A stretch of 64,000 nt of DNA from UBA4781 sp963674975. GTDB lineage: Bacteria; Chloroflexota; Anaerolineae; Anaerolineales; Anaerolineaceae. Made by a program: the position numbers and the translations under genes. Position 1 is the stretch's first letter. Every line of letters begins with the position of its first letter. Location of the stretch: the NCBI GenBank assembly GCA_963674975.1, contig OY771913.1, positions 1,488,001 through 1,552,000 of the forward strand, in the 5' to 3' direction. Shown one piece after another: positions 50,024-58,594 of this stretch. The notes beneath the pieces were generated by a model. It was not told the origin of the DNA, did not search any database, and saw only the letters and a program-made list of their open reading frames with translations.

Positions 50024-50596
50024 ATGAAACCAACATTTGATGCACTCTATAAAATAGCTGAATCGCAAAGCGGGTATTTCACCACAGCTCAAGCGGAAAG
50101 TGCAGGGTATTCTCTGCAAGCCCTCTTCTCACTGAAAAAGCATAACAAATTTAACCACATCGCACATAGCATTTACCGCATTAATCACTACCCATTCTTT
50201 GAGAATGAGGACATTATGGTGGCGGTTCTGAAATCGGGACCGCAAGCTGTTGTTTCACATAATACCGCCCTGGCAGTCTATCAACTCTCAGATATCATGC
50301 CCGCCGCCATTCATCTCACTATTCCCAAAAATCGCTTCCGTGGTCATCCAGAGATCCGCTATCACATTTCCAAAATCACGCCTCAAGAGATAACTTCTTT
50401 CAATGGTCTGCCAATTACTACGGTGGAACGAACGATCACTGACGGAATCAGAAGTGGAATAGAGCCAACTCTGATACGGCAAGCGATCGATCAAGCTATC
50501 CGACGCGGAATGATAACCAAGTCATCGCTGATGGAGCAAGCAAGTAAATATGGCAATAAAACTAGAAATGAGGTAAAAACTTATCTAGGGGAATGA
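50024..50596 (+). CDS. abiEi: AbiEi antitoxin / transcriptional autorepressor
   Basis: A 190-residue antitoxin of the type IV AbiE system. The N-terminal winged-helix DNA-binding domain (about 1-60: GYFTTAQAESAGYSLQALFSLKKHNKF) is followed by the AbiEi C-terminal domain (PQAVVSHNTALAVYQLSDIMPAAIHLTIPK; TTVERTITDGI). It represses its own operon through inverted repeats and counters AbiEii without direct binding. A 38-bp dyad lies directly upstream. The stop is three bases before the toxin gene. Confidence 0.9.
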   Translation: MKPTFDALYKIAESQSGYFTTAQAESAGYSLQALFSLKKHNKFNHIAHSIYRINHYPFFENEDIMVAVLKSGPQAVVSHNTALAVYQLSDIMPAAIHLTIPKNRFRGHPEIRYHISKITPQEITSFNGLPITTVERTITDGIRSGIEPTLIRQAIDQAIRRGMITKSSLMEQASKYGNKTRNEVKTYLGE

Positions 50597-50599
50597 ATC

Positions 50600-51487
50600 A
50601 TGATCTACGCAAATGGAACTGCCTTTCGGCAAGCATTGGAACAACATCTACTTAACATTTCTCTTGATAAAGGAATCCCTCTTTCTCGGCTTAGAAAAAC
50701 TGTTGCTTTTGAGCGTTTCCTGTTTCGTTTAATCCGTACTAATCCAAATAGTTGGATACTCAAGGGAGGATTAAATATGGAACTCCGCCTGGGACAAAAT
50801 GCCAGAATGACAAAAGATATTGATTTGCTTACCTTTGAAAAACCAGAGCAAATCCATGAACTGCTTGTAGAATCATGTAAATTTGATTGTGGTGATTTTT
50901 TCGCCTTTAATATTGAAAATCCGAATAATAGAAATTTCGAACCTTCAACCGGTTATCGATTTAACGTGCTGTCGCGGCTGGATGGTAGACAATTTGAACA
51001 ATTCCATATCGATGTTGGAACAAATGATATCCTGACCGAACCTCCAGATATTTTAAAAATGAAAACCTATCTTGATTTCGCCAAGATAGCTACGATTTCG
51101 GTCCCATGTTACTCTATTTATCAGCAAATCGCCGAAAAATTTCATGCTATGACAAAAACTTACTCTTCTGGTGAATCTTCAAGAGTAAAAGACCTGGTTG
51201 ATATCCTGGCACTTGCAAGCATTTCAGAGTTGGATTTGGACAAATTAATAAAATCTGTCACACTTACCTTTAATCATAGAGCTTCTCATCCTATTCCCTT
51301 AAAAATCATAGGGATTGAAACAACCTACAAGAGAACATTCAGCAATCTTGCATCGCAGATTAATCTAAAATTCCAAAGGATAGAAGATGCTAATATAATA
51401 TTAAATAATCTTTTTACCCCAATAATTTCAAACGAGAAATCTCTCTCATGGAATCCAGATAAATTTACATGGATGAAAAAAGAATAG
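50600..51487 (+). CDS. abiEii: AbiEii nucleotidyltransferase toxin
   Basis: A 295-residue DNA polymerase beta-like nucleotidyltransferase. The signature lies at residues 53-80: WILKGGLNMEL (KGG at 55-57) and TKDIDLL with catalytic Asp73 and Asp75. A second conserved region is the DLVDILALA motif near residue 200. AbiEii toxins of this class add nucleotides to target RNA, including tRNA acceptor ends in studied members, and cause growth arrest during phage infection. The gene is AT-rich and lies just after a tRNA gene, a common integration neighbourhood, although no integrase or att repeat is visible. Confidence 0.9.
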   Translation: MIYANGTAFRQALEQHLLNISLDKGIPLSRLRKTVAFERFLFRLIRTNPNSWILKGGLNMELRLGQNARMTKDIDLLTFEKPEQIHELLVESCKFDCGDFFAFNIENPNNRNFEPSTGYRFNVLSRLDGRQFEQFHIDVGTNDILTEPPDILKMKTYLDFAKIATISVPCYSIYQQIAEKFHAMTKTYSSGESSRVKDLVDILALASISELDLDKLIKSVTLTFNHRASHPIPLKIIGIETTYKRTFSNLASQINLKFQRIEDANIILNNLFTPIISNEKSLSWNPDKFTWMKKE

Positions 51488-51618
51488 AATCAGTAGTATA
51501 GAAAATAAATACTTGAAAATAATTCCCTCTTTACCGATATTGCCATCAAGATTTTTAATCAATGTGTATTTCCTGAGAAGAATGTTTTTACATAACGTAA
51601 TCGATAAGGGAGAATATT

Positions 51619-51966
51619 ATGAACGAAAAAGTAAGCGCTTATTTCGAGAAACAACCGGAAAAGCACAAACAAATCCTAGTGCAGCTCAGAGAGCTTCTTC
51701 TCAAGACTTTTCCGGGAATTTCTGAAGATTTTTTATGGGGTGTACCTGCCTATGATGGAGGAAGGTTCTACCTGGCATCGCTAAAGAAACAGGTAAACCT
51801 GGGTGTTTCTATTGTCGGTCTCGACAAAGAGGAAATTGCTTTGTTCGAGGGCGGCGGAAAAACAGCCCGCCACATCAAAGTTTTTGATCTACTCGACAAT
51901 GAAAAGGAAGCAGAGATAGTGAAAAAGCTTGAATTAGTGAAAGCGAAAGCCGGCATACCCGAATAA
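51619..51966 (+). CDS. DUF1801 (YdhG-like) domain protein
   Basis: A 115-residue soluble protein of the DUF1801/YdhG fold. Typical features are KHKQILVQLRELLLKTFPGISEDFLWGVPAY near the N-terminus, FYLASLKKQVNLGVS, and the C-terminal VKKLELVKAKAG helix. Function is not established. GGGAG at 51608-51612 supports the ATG at 51619. The open frame starting at 51513 in another frame is not related. The 131-base gap to the AbiE toxin shows no other feature. Confidence 0.85.
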   Translation: MNEKVSAYFEKQPEKHKQILVQLRELLLKTFPGISEDFLWGVPAYDGGRFYLASLKKQVNLGVSIVGLDKEEIALFEGGGKTARHIKVFDLLDNEKEAEIVKKLELVKAKAGIPE

Positions 51967-52001
51967 TTTCTCTAAAAATCTAGTTTGCTCTATCTATTAA
52001 A

Positions 52002-52029
52002 AAGAATAGGCTCTTGCGAGCCTATTCTT
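52002..52029 (-). terminator. Terminator of the xylose operon
   Basis: A perfect 12-bp stem AAGAATAGGCTC / GAGCCTATTCTT with TTGC loop. On the minus strand it is followed by a T-run, about 60 bases after the xylB stop. Confidence 0.85.
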
Positions 52030-52090
52030 CCCTCCTACCCCTTCATTTCAATTTACGCTTCAATGATTCCCTACCAAATTACCTCTTGTT

Positions 52091-53590
52091 CTAATCGACA
52101 ATTTTATGCAGACTATGGAAGGAGTCTTTCAATTCCGGGTACAGCTTGCGGTATTCCTGATAAAGCTGCTCGTATCGCGCAGCATCAGATGAAGGCAGCA
52201 CCTTATCCACAACCTTGATGCAGGCTCCGCAGGCTTGCTGCATGGACACAAACGCACCGGCTCCCGCTGCAGCCAGGAGCGCCGCTCCGAACGCCGCTCC
52301 CTCATCAGCATTGATCGTTACGATTTCCACATTCAGGATATCGGCAATGATCTGGCGCCACAGCCGGCTCTTGGCTCCCCCGCCGGTGATGCGCACCTGC
52401 TCGATCTTGTGCAGCCCGGCGCTTTTCAGCAGCTCAAAACAATCGCGCAAACCAAAAGCCACACCCTCGAGCACAGAACGCACAAAATGATCCATACCGT
52501 GCCGGATGGTGATACCGATGAACCCGCCGCGGGCGTACGGGTCGGGATACGGCGTGCGCTCCCCGGTGAGATATGGCAGGAACAGCAGCCCATCGCTGCC
52601 CGGGGCTACCATTTCAGCGCCTGCCAGCAGGTCATCATAATTGAGCCCGGGTTTGAACGTATCCCGGTACCAGCGCAGGCTGCCGGCAGCAGAGAGCATC
52701 ACCCCCATCAAATGCCACTTGCCCGGGACGGAATGGCAGAAAGCGTGCAGGCGTCCTTCAGGTTCGATGATAGGTGAATCGGTCGCGGCAAACACCACCC
52801 CGGACGTTCCCAGACTGATGGAGACGATGCCTTCTTCGATGGCGCCCGTCCCAACCGCCGCGGCTGCCTGGTCGCCCCCTCCGCCAAAGATGGGAATACC
52901 CTCAACCAGACCGGTTGCTTCCGCAGCTTCACTGGTCAGCGTGCCGGTGATCTGCGTACCTTCAAAGGTGGGCGGGAACCAGTCCGGGTTCAGCCCCAGG
53001 TCACGGATCAATTCCTGCGACCAGTTGCGCTTCTGCAGGTCAAAAAGAATGGTCCCCGAACCGCCGGCGCGGTCCATGGCGTAGGTATCCGATAGTTTAT
53101 AGCGCACATAATCTTTTGGCAGCAGCACATGCCTGATCCTGGCGAAAATATGCGGCTCGTTCTCTTTCACCCACAGGATTTTTGGCGCAGTAAAACCGGT
53201 GAGAGCGTCATTCCCGGAAATTTGAATAAATTTGGATTTACCGATCACGGCACGAATTTCGTCGCACTGTGCCTGCGTGCGCTGGTCATTCCACAAAATA
53301 GCCGGACGCAGCACTCTGCCCGCTTCGTCCAGTATGACCAGACCGTGCATCTGCCCGGTCAAGCCAATCCCTTTTACCTGCTGTTTTTCGATGCCAGTGA
53401 CTTCCAAACACTGCTTGATACTTTTACAGGTTGCCTCCCACCATAGTTCAGGGTCCTGTTCACTCCATAAAGGAAAGGGTGTTTCATAAGCATAGGAAGA
53501 TGAAGCTTCCCCGCAAATGGTACCCTTTTCATCGATCGCGATCGCTTTCGTAGAAGTCGTTGATGAATCAATTCCAATAAAATAGTCCAT
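52091..53590 (-). CDS. xylB: Xylulokinase
   Basis: A 499-residue FGGY-family kinase that phosphorylates D-xylulose. The N-terminus DYFIGIDSSTTSTKAIAID holds the phosphate-1 loop, GIGLTGQMHGLV the substrate contact, and SGNDALTGFTAPKILWV the family signature. The catalytic Asp lies in IFGGGGDQAAAAVG (about 235), and the adenosine motif VRITGGGAKSRLWRQIIADIL near 400. The frame extends to 53632, but the ATG at 53590 starts the domain and is preceded by AGGAGG. It is the last gene of the xyl operon. Confidence 0.93.
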   Translation of the reverse strand: MDYFIGIDSSTTSTKAIAIDEKGTICGEASSSYAYETPFPLWSEQDPELWWEATCKSIKQCLEVTGIEKQQVKGIGLTGQMHGLVILDEAGRVLRPAILWNDQRTQAQCDEIRAVIGKSKFIQISGNDALTGFTAPKILWVKENEPHIFARIRHVLLPKDYVRYKLSDTYAMDRAGGSGTILFDLQKRNWSQELIRDLGLNPDWFPPTFEGTQITGTLTSEAAEATGLVEGIPIFGGGGDQAAAAVGTGAIEEGIVSISLGTSGVVFAATDSPIIEPEGRLHAFCHSVPGKWHLMGVMLSAAGSLRWYRDTFKPGLNYDDLLAGAEMVAPGSDGLLFLPYLTGERTPYPDPYARGGFIGITIRHGMDHFVRSVLEGVAFGLRDCFELLKSAGLHKIEQVRITGGGAKSRLWRQIIADILNVEIVTINADEGAAFGAALLAAAGAGAFVSMQQACGACIKVVDKVLPSSDAARYEQLYQEYRKLYPELKDSFHSLHKIVD

Positions 53591-53604
53591 ACTGCTTTTT
53601 CCTC

Positions 53605-54513
53605 CTAAACACAGCGCAGCAGCTTTCTGCAAAAATCAGCCGTCTCATCATCATTGATGATCTGCATCAATTTATCTTTTGTCAGATCGGATGAAGAAAA
53701 CTCCGCCACTCGCCAGATCTCCCGGTGCTGGATCTCCATGGCTGGCTGCAAAATCTCCAGCGGACCGATGGTTTCCAGCTCGGCGAATTTCTCGTTGCAG
53801 TAACATTCCACATCTGCGCCGAAATCCACCAGCCTGTTTACAGAGATCTTCTTTATGTATTTGATGAACAGCATGTCATCAATAAAATAAGCGATCCAAT
53901 TCATGGCGTTCGCCACACCCATCTTCAACGGTCTGGGGATGGGCTGAACATCGATGAAAACCATTTCATTATCCCAGGTCACCCGCTCATCCTGTATATC
54001 GGTGTACGGCCACAAGATCACAGCCCGGTCGGGCAGCAGCATGTTCACCGGATCACCCGACGGTTTCAAGGGAAGGATGACCCTGCCCCCCAACCGCAGC
54101 TGGGTGATCGCCCAGCCGGCACAGCGAAAGGTTTTTTGCCCCTGGTTGCTCAAGAAATGATCGACGATAAAGACATTTTCGTGATGCGTGTTTTGAACTT
54201 GAATGGATTTTTGTATAAGTGTTTTCGGGCAAATATCCTGAACGAGCTTTACCGCATCTTCGGTCTGCAAAACCTGGATGGGCTGGTTATCAGGAATATA
54301 GGTAACAGCAGGGTCTTCGGGGGCGATCCACAGACGATGCCCCCCGTAAAAACAAAAATCATCTGAACCAGGATACTCCAGGAAATCCTCCCTCAGTTCA
54401 GCGAAGATATTTTTCCTCCCTCTGAACTGCAGTGAGAGTATCCTTGGTCCAAATGATTTGGAGAAAGAAAATGAAACCTGCCCCAGTGTGCGATCCAAAG
54501 TTTCAAAACTCAT
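53605..54513 (-). CDS. DUF4380-like (aldose-epimerase-fold) protein in the xylose operon
   Basis: A 302-residue protein with the aldose-1-epimerase-like beta-supersandwich pattern. The motif FYGGHRLWIAPE (about 58-69) and the HHENVFIVDHFLSNQG strand match DUF4380 proteins. The classic mutarotase His pair is not obvious, so epimerase activity is uncertain. It lies between xylA (32-base gap) and xylB (14-base gap), with the three genes in one direction, so a role in pentose handling, such as xylose mutarotation, is plausible. Confidence 0.75.
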   Translation of the reverse strand: MSFETLDRTLGQVSFSFSKSFGPRILSLQFRGRKNIFAELREDFLEYPGSDDFCFYGGHRLWIAPEDPAVTYIPDNQPIQVLQTEDAVKLVQDICPKTLIQKSIQVQNTHHENVFIVDHFLSNQGQKTFRCAGWAITQLRLGGRVILPLKPSGDPVNMLLPDRAVILWPYTDIQDERVTWDNEMVFIDVQPIPRPLKMGVANAMNWIAYFIDDMLFIKYIKKISVNRLVDFGADVECYCNEKFAELETIGPLEILQPAMEIQHREIWRVAEFSSSDLTKDKLMQIINDDETADFCRKLLRCV

Positions 54514-54545
54514 TTTTCGAATCCCCGTATGATCGAGACATCATT

Positions 54546-55721
54546 TCATCCCTGGCGAACTCCCAAAATGACCTCATTGGTCAGTTGATCCAGTTTTTCA
54601 TAGCCGTAGCCCTTTTCAGAAAGCTTGCTGCGGTCAAAGACCATACCGCGCAGCTTGTTCACTTTTTCTACTGAAAAACCGCTGGTTAATTTTCCCGGGT
54701 CTTCACCGCGCTCATCAAGTTCTTTCAAAAGACCTTGTATTTCTTTATCGGCGTTGAACGCTTTGACCTTTTCTTTCAGGATCAGGTAAGTTCGCATGCA
54801 GCCGCGCGCAAAATCTTTCACCCCTTCGAAGTCTTCCGTTCGATAGGCATGCGCGTCGAAATGGCGGCTGCCCTGATAGCCGGAGTCTTCCAGCAGTTTG
54901 ACGAGGAAGAAGGCTCTTTTCAGGTTGACCGCGCCAAAGCGATAGTCCTGGTCATAACGCCCAAATGCCTGATCGTTCAGATCGATATGGAAAAGCTTCC
55001 CGGCTTCGATCGCCTGTGCCACTCCATGGGCAAAGTTCAGCCCTGCCATATGCTCATGCGCCACTTCGGGATTGACGCCCACCATTTCCGGATGATCCAG
55101 CGTGGCAATGAAACCCAGCATATGACCGGTAGTGGGATTATAAAGATCTCCCCGCGGTTCATTCGGCTTTGCCTCAAGGGCAAATTTCAGATCATATCCC
55201 TGATGAAGCACATATTCGCACAAAAAATTCATGGCATCTCTGGAGCGCTTGATCGCGGTCAGTGGAGTCTTGGCAGCATCCGTCTCCACCCCCTCGCGCC
55301 CTCCCCAGAAAACGTAGATCCTGGCACCCATCTCGGCACCCAGATCGATGGCATTCATGGTTTTTTGGAGAGCATACTGCCTTACCTGTGCATCATTCGA
55401 GGTAAAAGCGCCATCTCGAAAAACGGGATCGAAAAACAGATTCGTGGTTGCCATGGGAACAGCCAGCCCCGTATCAGCAAGCGCTTTCTTGAATTCGGCT
55501 TTGATCTTTTCTGCTTCGGCTGGAGCAGCGTCAATGGGGATCAAATCATTATCATGAAAATTCACCCCATAAGCGCCTACTTCGGCAAGAAGGTATACCA
55601 GATCGATCGGAGACATGGATGGTCTCACTTCTGATCCAAACGGATCTCTCCCTCTATTCCCAACCGTCCAGAGACCAAAAGTGAATTTGTCCTCCGGTTT
55701 CGGTATATATTTATCTTCCAT
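54546..55721 (-). CDS. xylA: Xylose isomerase
   Basis: A 391-residue TIM-barrel isomerase (D-xylose to D-xylulose) of the shorter actinobacterial-type class. Catalytic and metal features are VNFHDNDLIP (His-Asp relay, about 54), FWGGREGVETD, FALEAKPNEPRGD (metal Glu), VGVNPEVAHEHMAGLNF (metal Glu/His), and LFHIDLNDQAFGRYDQD. The ATG at 55721 has AGGAGA upstream; the frame's upstream ATG at 55742 lacks support. It is second in the operon, 35 bases after the ROK regulator. Confidence 0.94.
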   Translation of the reverse strand: MEDKYIPKPEDKFTFGLWTVGNRGRDPFGSEVRPSMSPIDLVYLLAEVGAYGVNFHDNDLIPIDAAPAEAEKIKAEFKKALADTGLAVPMATTNLFFDPVFRDGAFTSNDAQVRQYALQKTMNAIDLGAEMGARIYVFWGGREGVETDAAKTPLTAIKRSRDAMNFLCEYVLHQGYDLKFALEAKPNEPRGDLYNPTTGHMLGFIATLDHPEMVGVNPEVAHEHMAGLNFAHGVAQAIEAGKLFHIDLNDQAFGRYDQDYRFGAVNLKRAFFLVKLLEDSGYQGSRHFDAHAYRTEDFEGVKDFARGCMRTYLILKEKVKAFNADKEIQGLLKELDERGEDPGKLTSGFSVEKVNKLRGMVFDRSKLSEKGYGYEKLDQLTNEVILGVRQG

Positions 55722-55756
55722 GATCGTTCTCCTTTCAAACACCCTTTCTTATCTGC

Positions 55757-56974
55757 TTAATATAAATTTGATGTATTCCAAATATTTTCCATGATCAACC
55801 CTGAAACACCCATCACGCTGGACTGCTGATCAAGCTGCGAATTTGTGATGACCATATCTTCCTGACAGAGCTGCAGGGCATTCTCTTTTACCACCTTGAT
55901 TACCGTTGGTTGAATGAAATCTTTGGCATAGGTCAGTGCGCCCCCCAGAACTACCATCCTGGGATTGAACACGTTCACCAGATTCGCCACCACAATGCCC
56001 AATTTTTCACCGACTTCTTGCAGTGCTTCCAGGGCTATCTGATCTCCCTGCCTGGCAGCATCCACCACACGGTCATACCCGAATCCATCCGCAGCCTTCT
56101 CATCCAACTGCAGGATCGTTTTTGCACCTCCCTCTTCCTTGATCCTTTTTCTAACCTGCTTCATCACGGCACGAGGACCAATGAGCATTTCATAGCAGCC
56201 GCGCTTTCCGCAGTTGCATAATTCTCCTTCCGGATTACACGTCATGTGCCCCACTTCTGCAGCGAATCCCTTATTTCCCCTGAGCAGCTTGCCGTCAATG
56301 ATGATCCCTGACCCAAGCCCAAAACCGGCAGCGATATAAATGAAATTGTCAATTCCCTTTGCGCTGCCGAAGAAATATTCTCCCAACGCCCCGGCATTGG
56401 CTTCATTCTCCACGATCACCGGCATGCCAAACTGCTGCGTCCAGATCAGGCGGATGGGAACATCGTTCCAATGCAGGTTCGGAGCCATCTTCAAAACGCC
56501 TTCATGGGTGTCGACCAATCCCGGTACAGCGATCCCAATACCAATAGGGCGATGACATTCTTTTTTCCCTTTTTCGATCGCTTCATTCACAAGGGCAAAT
56601 GCTTTTTCCTGTATCTTTATCTGCCCTTCAGTTGGATCGGCCTGGATCCTTTTCTGAAAGATCACCTTCGCGGTGAAATCAACCGTTACAACCAAAATGA
56701 AATCCACCCCAATTTCCAGTCCTACGGTAAATCCACCTTCGGGATTCATTTCCAGCATCAAGCCGGGTCTTCCGACGTTATTTGTTTGGTAGCTTGTTTC
56801 CCTGATCCATCCTTCATCGATCAGTTCATCAATGATCGAAGATACGGTAGACCTGTTCAAGCCTGTGATCGAGGATATATTCGCCCTGGAAAGGTGTTCC
56901 TCTTTTCTGAGCAGATCGATAACGATCTTATTATTAATGCTCCGCATGAGCTTTTGATCGGCTGTATTTTTCAT
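55757..56974 (-). CDS. ROK-family transcriptional regulator (XylR-like)
   Basis: A 405-residue repressor with an N-terminal winged helix (SINNKIVIDLLRKEEHLSRANISSITGLNRSTVSSIIDEL) and a ROK sugar-kinase-like domain. The ROK zinc motif is CNPEGELCNCGKRGCYEM (about 265-282), and the ATP-loop-like GLEIGVDFILVVTVD is near 85. It should bind xylose or a xyloside and derepress the genes that follow. The frame is open to 57094, but the ATG at 56974 has AAGGA upstream and begins the helix-turn-helix. It is the first gene of the xylose operon and therefore likely autoregulated. Confidence 0.9.
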   Translation of the reverse strand: MKNTADQKLMRSINNKIVIDLLRKEEHLSRANISSITGLNRSTVSSIIDELIDEGWIRETSYQTNNVGRPGLMLEMNPEGGFTVGLEIGVDFILVVTVDFTAKVIFQKRIQADPTEGQIKIQEKAFALVNEAIEKGKKECHRPIGIGIAVPGLVDTHEGVLKMAPNLHWNDVPIRLIWTQQFGMPVIVENEANAGALGEYFFGSAKGIDNFIYIAAGFGLGSGIIIDGKLLRGNKGFAAEVGHMTCNPEGELCNCGKRGCYEMLIGPRAVMKQVRKRIKEEGGAKTILQLDEKAADGFGYDRVVDAARQGDQIALEALQEVGEKLGIVVANLVNVFNPRMVVLGGALTYAKDFIQPTVIKVVKENALQLCQEDMVITNSQLDQQSSVMGVSGLIMENIWNTSNLY

Positions 56975-57026
56975 TCGAAATGAATCCTTTTTCCGGTAAC
57001 AATAAAATAAACATTCAACATTATTT

Positions 57027-57102
57027 CGATCCCTCGATCGCAAAGGTTTGTTTGTTGGGTATCCATACAAATTATTATAAATACTTTTTTGCAAATAATC
57101 AA
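57027..57102 (-). promoter_or_regulatory. Promoter and candidate operator of the xylose operon
   Basis: Minus strand: TTGATT (57097-57102), 17-base spacer, TATAAT (57074-57079). About 40 bases downstream lies a perfect inverted repeat CGATC-CCTC-GATCG (57027-57040) in the leader of the regulator gene, a possible repressor site. Confidence 0.7.
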
Positions 57103-57182
57103 TTGTTTTTAAATCTGACTTGAGAAAAAAGATCAGTTTTCATGGTACTTTCTGCGCACATTTCAGTATAATTCTCGTAATC

Positions 57183-57908
57183 ATGAATAAACCTTTCCTC
57201 TCCATCGTCATCCCCGCCTACAACGAAGAGGTTCGCCTGCCGACCAGCCTGCAAAAGATCGCTGCTTTTCTGAACGGGCAGTCCTATTCCGCTGAAGTGA
57301 TCATTGTTGAAAATGGAAGCAGCGACCAAACCTATGCCATCGCGCAGGAATTCGCAAAGAAGAATCCCCTTTTTCAGGCTCTGCATATCGAAGAACGCGG
57401 CAAGGGCATCGCGGTGAAAACCGGTATACTGGCAGCCCGAGGAGACTACCGCTTCATCTGCGATACTGATCTTTCTATGCCGATTGAGGAAGTGAATAGT
57501 TTTCTTCCTCCTGTTCTGCAAAATATTGATATCGCTATTGCTTCACGCGAAGCACCCGGCGCACAGCGCATCGGTGAACCGGTTTACCGCCATTTCATTG
57601 GGCGTGTGTTTAACGGCTTTGTAAAACTGATGGCGCTGCCCGGTCTGCAGGATACCCAGTGCGGCTTCAAGTGTTTCAGCGCAAAAGCCGTCGAAAAGCT
57701 CTTTCCCCTGCAGACCATTCACGGCTGGACTTTCGATGTGGAGGTGCTCTTTCTGGCTCGCAAATTTGGATATGCCATCCACGAAGTTCCCATTCACTGG
57801 TACTTCGACCCGCACAGCAAGGTGAAATTCATGCGCGATTCACTGCACATGGCTGGCGACCTGATCCGCATCCGTTGGAAAGCTATCCGAAAAGAATATG
57901 GTTCGTAA
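57183..57908 (+). CDS. Family 2 glycosyltransferase (dolichyl-phosphate glucosyltransferase-like)
   Basis: A 241-residue GT2/GT-A enzyme. The N-terminus LSIVIPAYNEEVRLPTSL, the nucleotide-binding VIIVENGSSDQT, the metal-binding DTDLSMPIEEV and the acceptor-site region DTQCGFKCFSAKAVEKLF match the DPG-synthase-like group, which transfers sugar from UDP- or GDP-sugar to a polyprenyl phosphate. No C-terminal membrane helices are present. The start at 57183 has TATAAT ten bases upstream and a poor Shine-Dalgarno; the longer frame start at 57120 is rejected. Its end overlaps rnhB by 11 bases. Confidence 0.87.
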   Translation: MNKPFLSIVIPAYNEEVRLPTSLQKIAAFLNGQSYSAEVIIVENGSSDQTYAIAQEFAKKNPLFQALHIEERGKGIAVKTGILAARGDYRFICDTDLSMPIEEVNSFLPPVLQNIDIAIASREAPGAQRIGEPVYRHFIGRVFNGFVKLMALPGLQDTQCGFKCFSAKAVEKLFPLQTIHGWTFDVEVLFLARKFGYAIHEVPIHWYFDPHSKVKFMRDSLHMAGDLIRIRWKAIRKEYGS

Positions 57909-58542
57909 TCTTACTCCGCTCCCGAGCCACCCAACACTCGATCAAGAGAAAAAACTTTGGCAGCAGGGCTACTACAGCATTGCCGGGCTGGATGAAGCCG
58001 GGAGAGGTGCCTGGGCTGGACCGGTATTCGCCGCAGCAGTCATCCTGCCGTGCGACAGCCACATCCAGAGCCTTCTTTCCGGCGTCAACGATTCCAAGAA
58101 GCTGACCGCCCGGCAGCGCGAACGCTGGCAGGACTGTATCAAGGCAGCCAGCCTGGACTGGGCAGTAGGCTCCGCCAGCAACCGGGAAATCGATGAAATG
58201 GGAATTGCACCTGCTTCTCGACTTGCCATGCTGCGCGCCCTGCAGCAGCTGCGTTATAAAGCAGATCATCTGCTGATCGACTACATTCGTCTGCCCGAAA
58301 GCGACCTACCGCAAAACTGTTTACCCAAGGGAGACGCGCGCTGCCTGAGCATTGCCGCTGCATCCATTCTTGCCAAAACAGCGCGCGATGCTCTGATGGT
58401 CGAACTGGACAGCAGCTATCCTGCCTACGGCTTTGCGCGCCATAAAGGCTACGGCACTGCAGCACATCGCGCCGCGTTGGACCAGGCAGGTAAATGCGAG
58501 ATACACCGCTGCAGCTTTAAACCGATGAAATTCATGGAATAA
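57898..58542 (+). CDS. rnhB: Ribonuclease HII
   Basis: A 214-residue endonuclease that cleaves RNA at RNA-DNA junctions and removes misincorporated ribonucleotides. The acidic metal site is visible in YSIAGLDEAGRGAWAGPV (DEAGRG), VNDSKKLTARQRE, LLIDYIRLP, and the SIAAASILAKTARD helix. The start overlaps the preceding glycosyltransferase by 11 bases, so the two are co-transcribed. A bidirectional terminator follows. Confidence 0.95.
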   Translation: MVRNLTPLPSHPTLDQEKKLWQQGYYSIAGLDEAGRGAWAGPVFAAAVILPCDSHIQSLLSGVNDSKKLTARQRERWQDCIKAASLDWAVGSASNREIDEMGIAPASRLAMLRALQQLRYKADHLLIDYIRLPESDLPQNCLPKGDARCLSIAAASILAKTARDALMVELDSSYPAYGFARHKGYGTAAHRAALDQAGKCEIHRCSFKPMKFME

Positions 58543-58573
58543 AAAAGAAGTGCTGGTTGACAGCACTTCTTTT
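58543..58573. terminator. Bidirectional terminator between rnhB and the P-type ATPase gene
   Basis: A perfect 13-bp stem AAAAGAAGTGCTG / CAGCACTTCTTTT with a 5-base loop, between convergent genes; T-runs on both sides. Confidence 0.9.
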
Positions 58574-58594
58574 CTAATTTCAATCTATTGCTTC

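Noticed and set aside
49759..51966. Integrated element at tRNA-Pro
   Set aside because: The AbiE pair follows the tRNA directly, but no integrase and no repeat of the tRNA 3' end was found downstream in the window.
54735..55634. 299-codon plus-strand open frame
   Set aside because: It is antisense to xylose isomerase; no RBS or recognisable domain.
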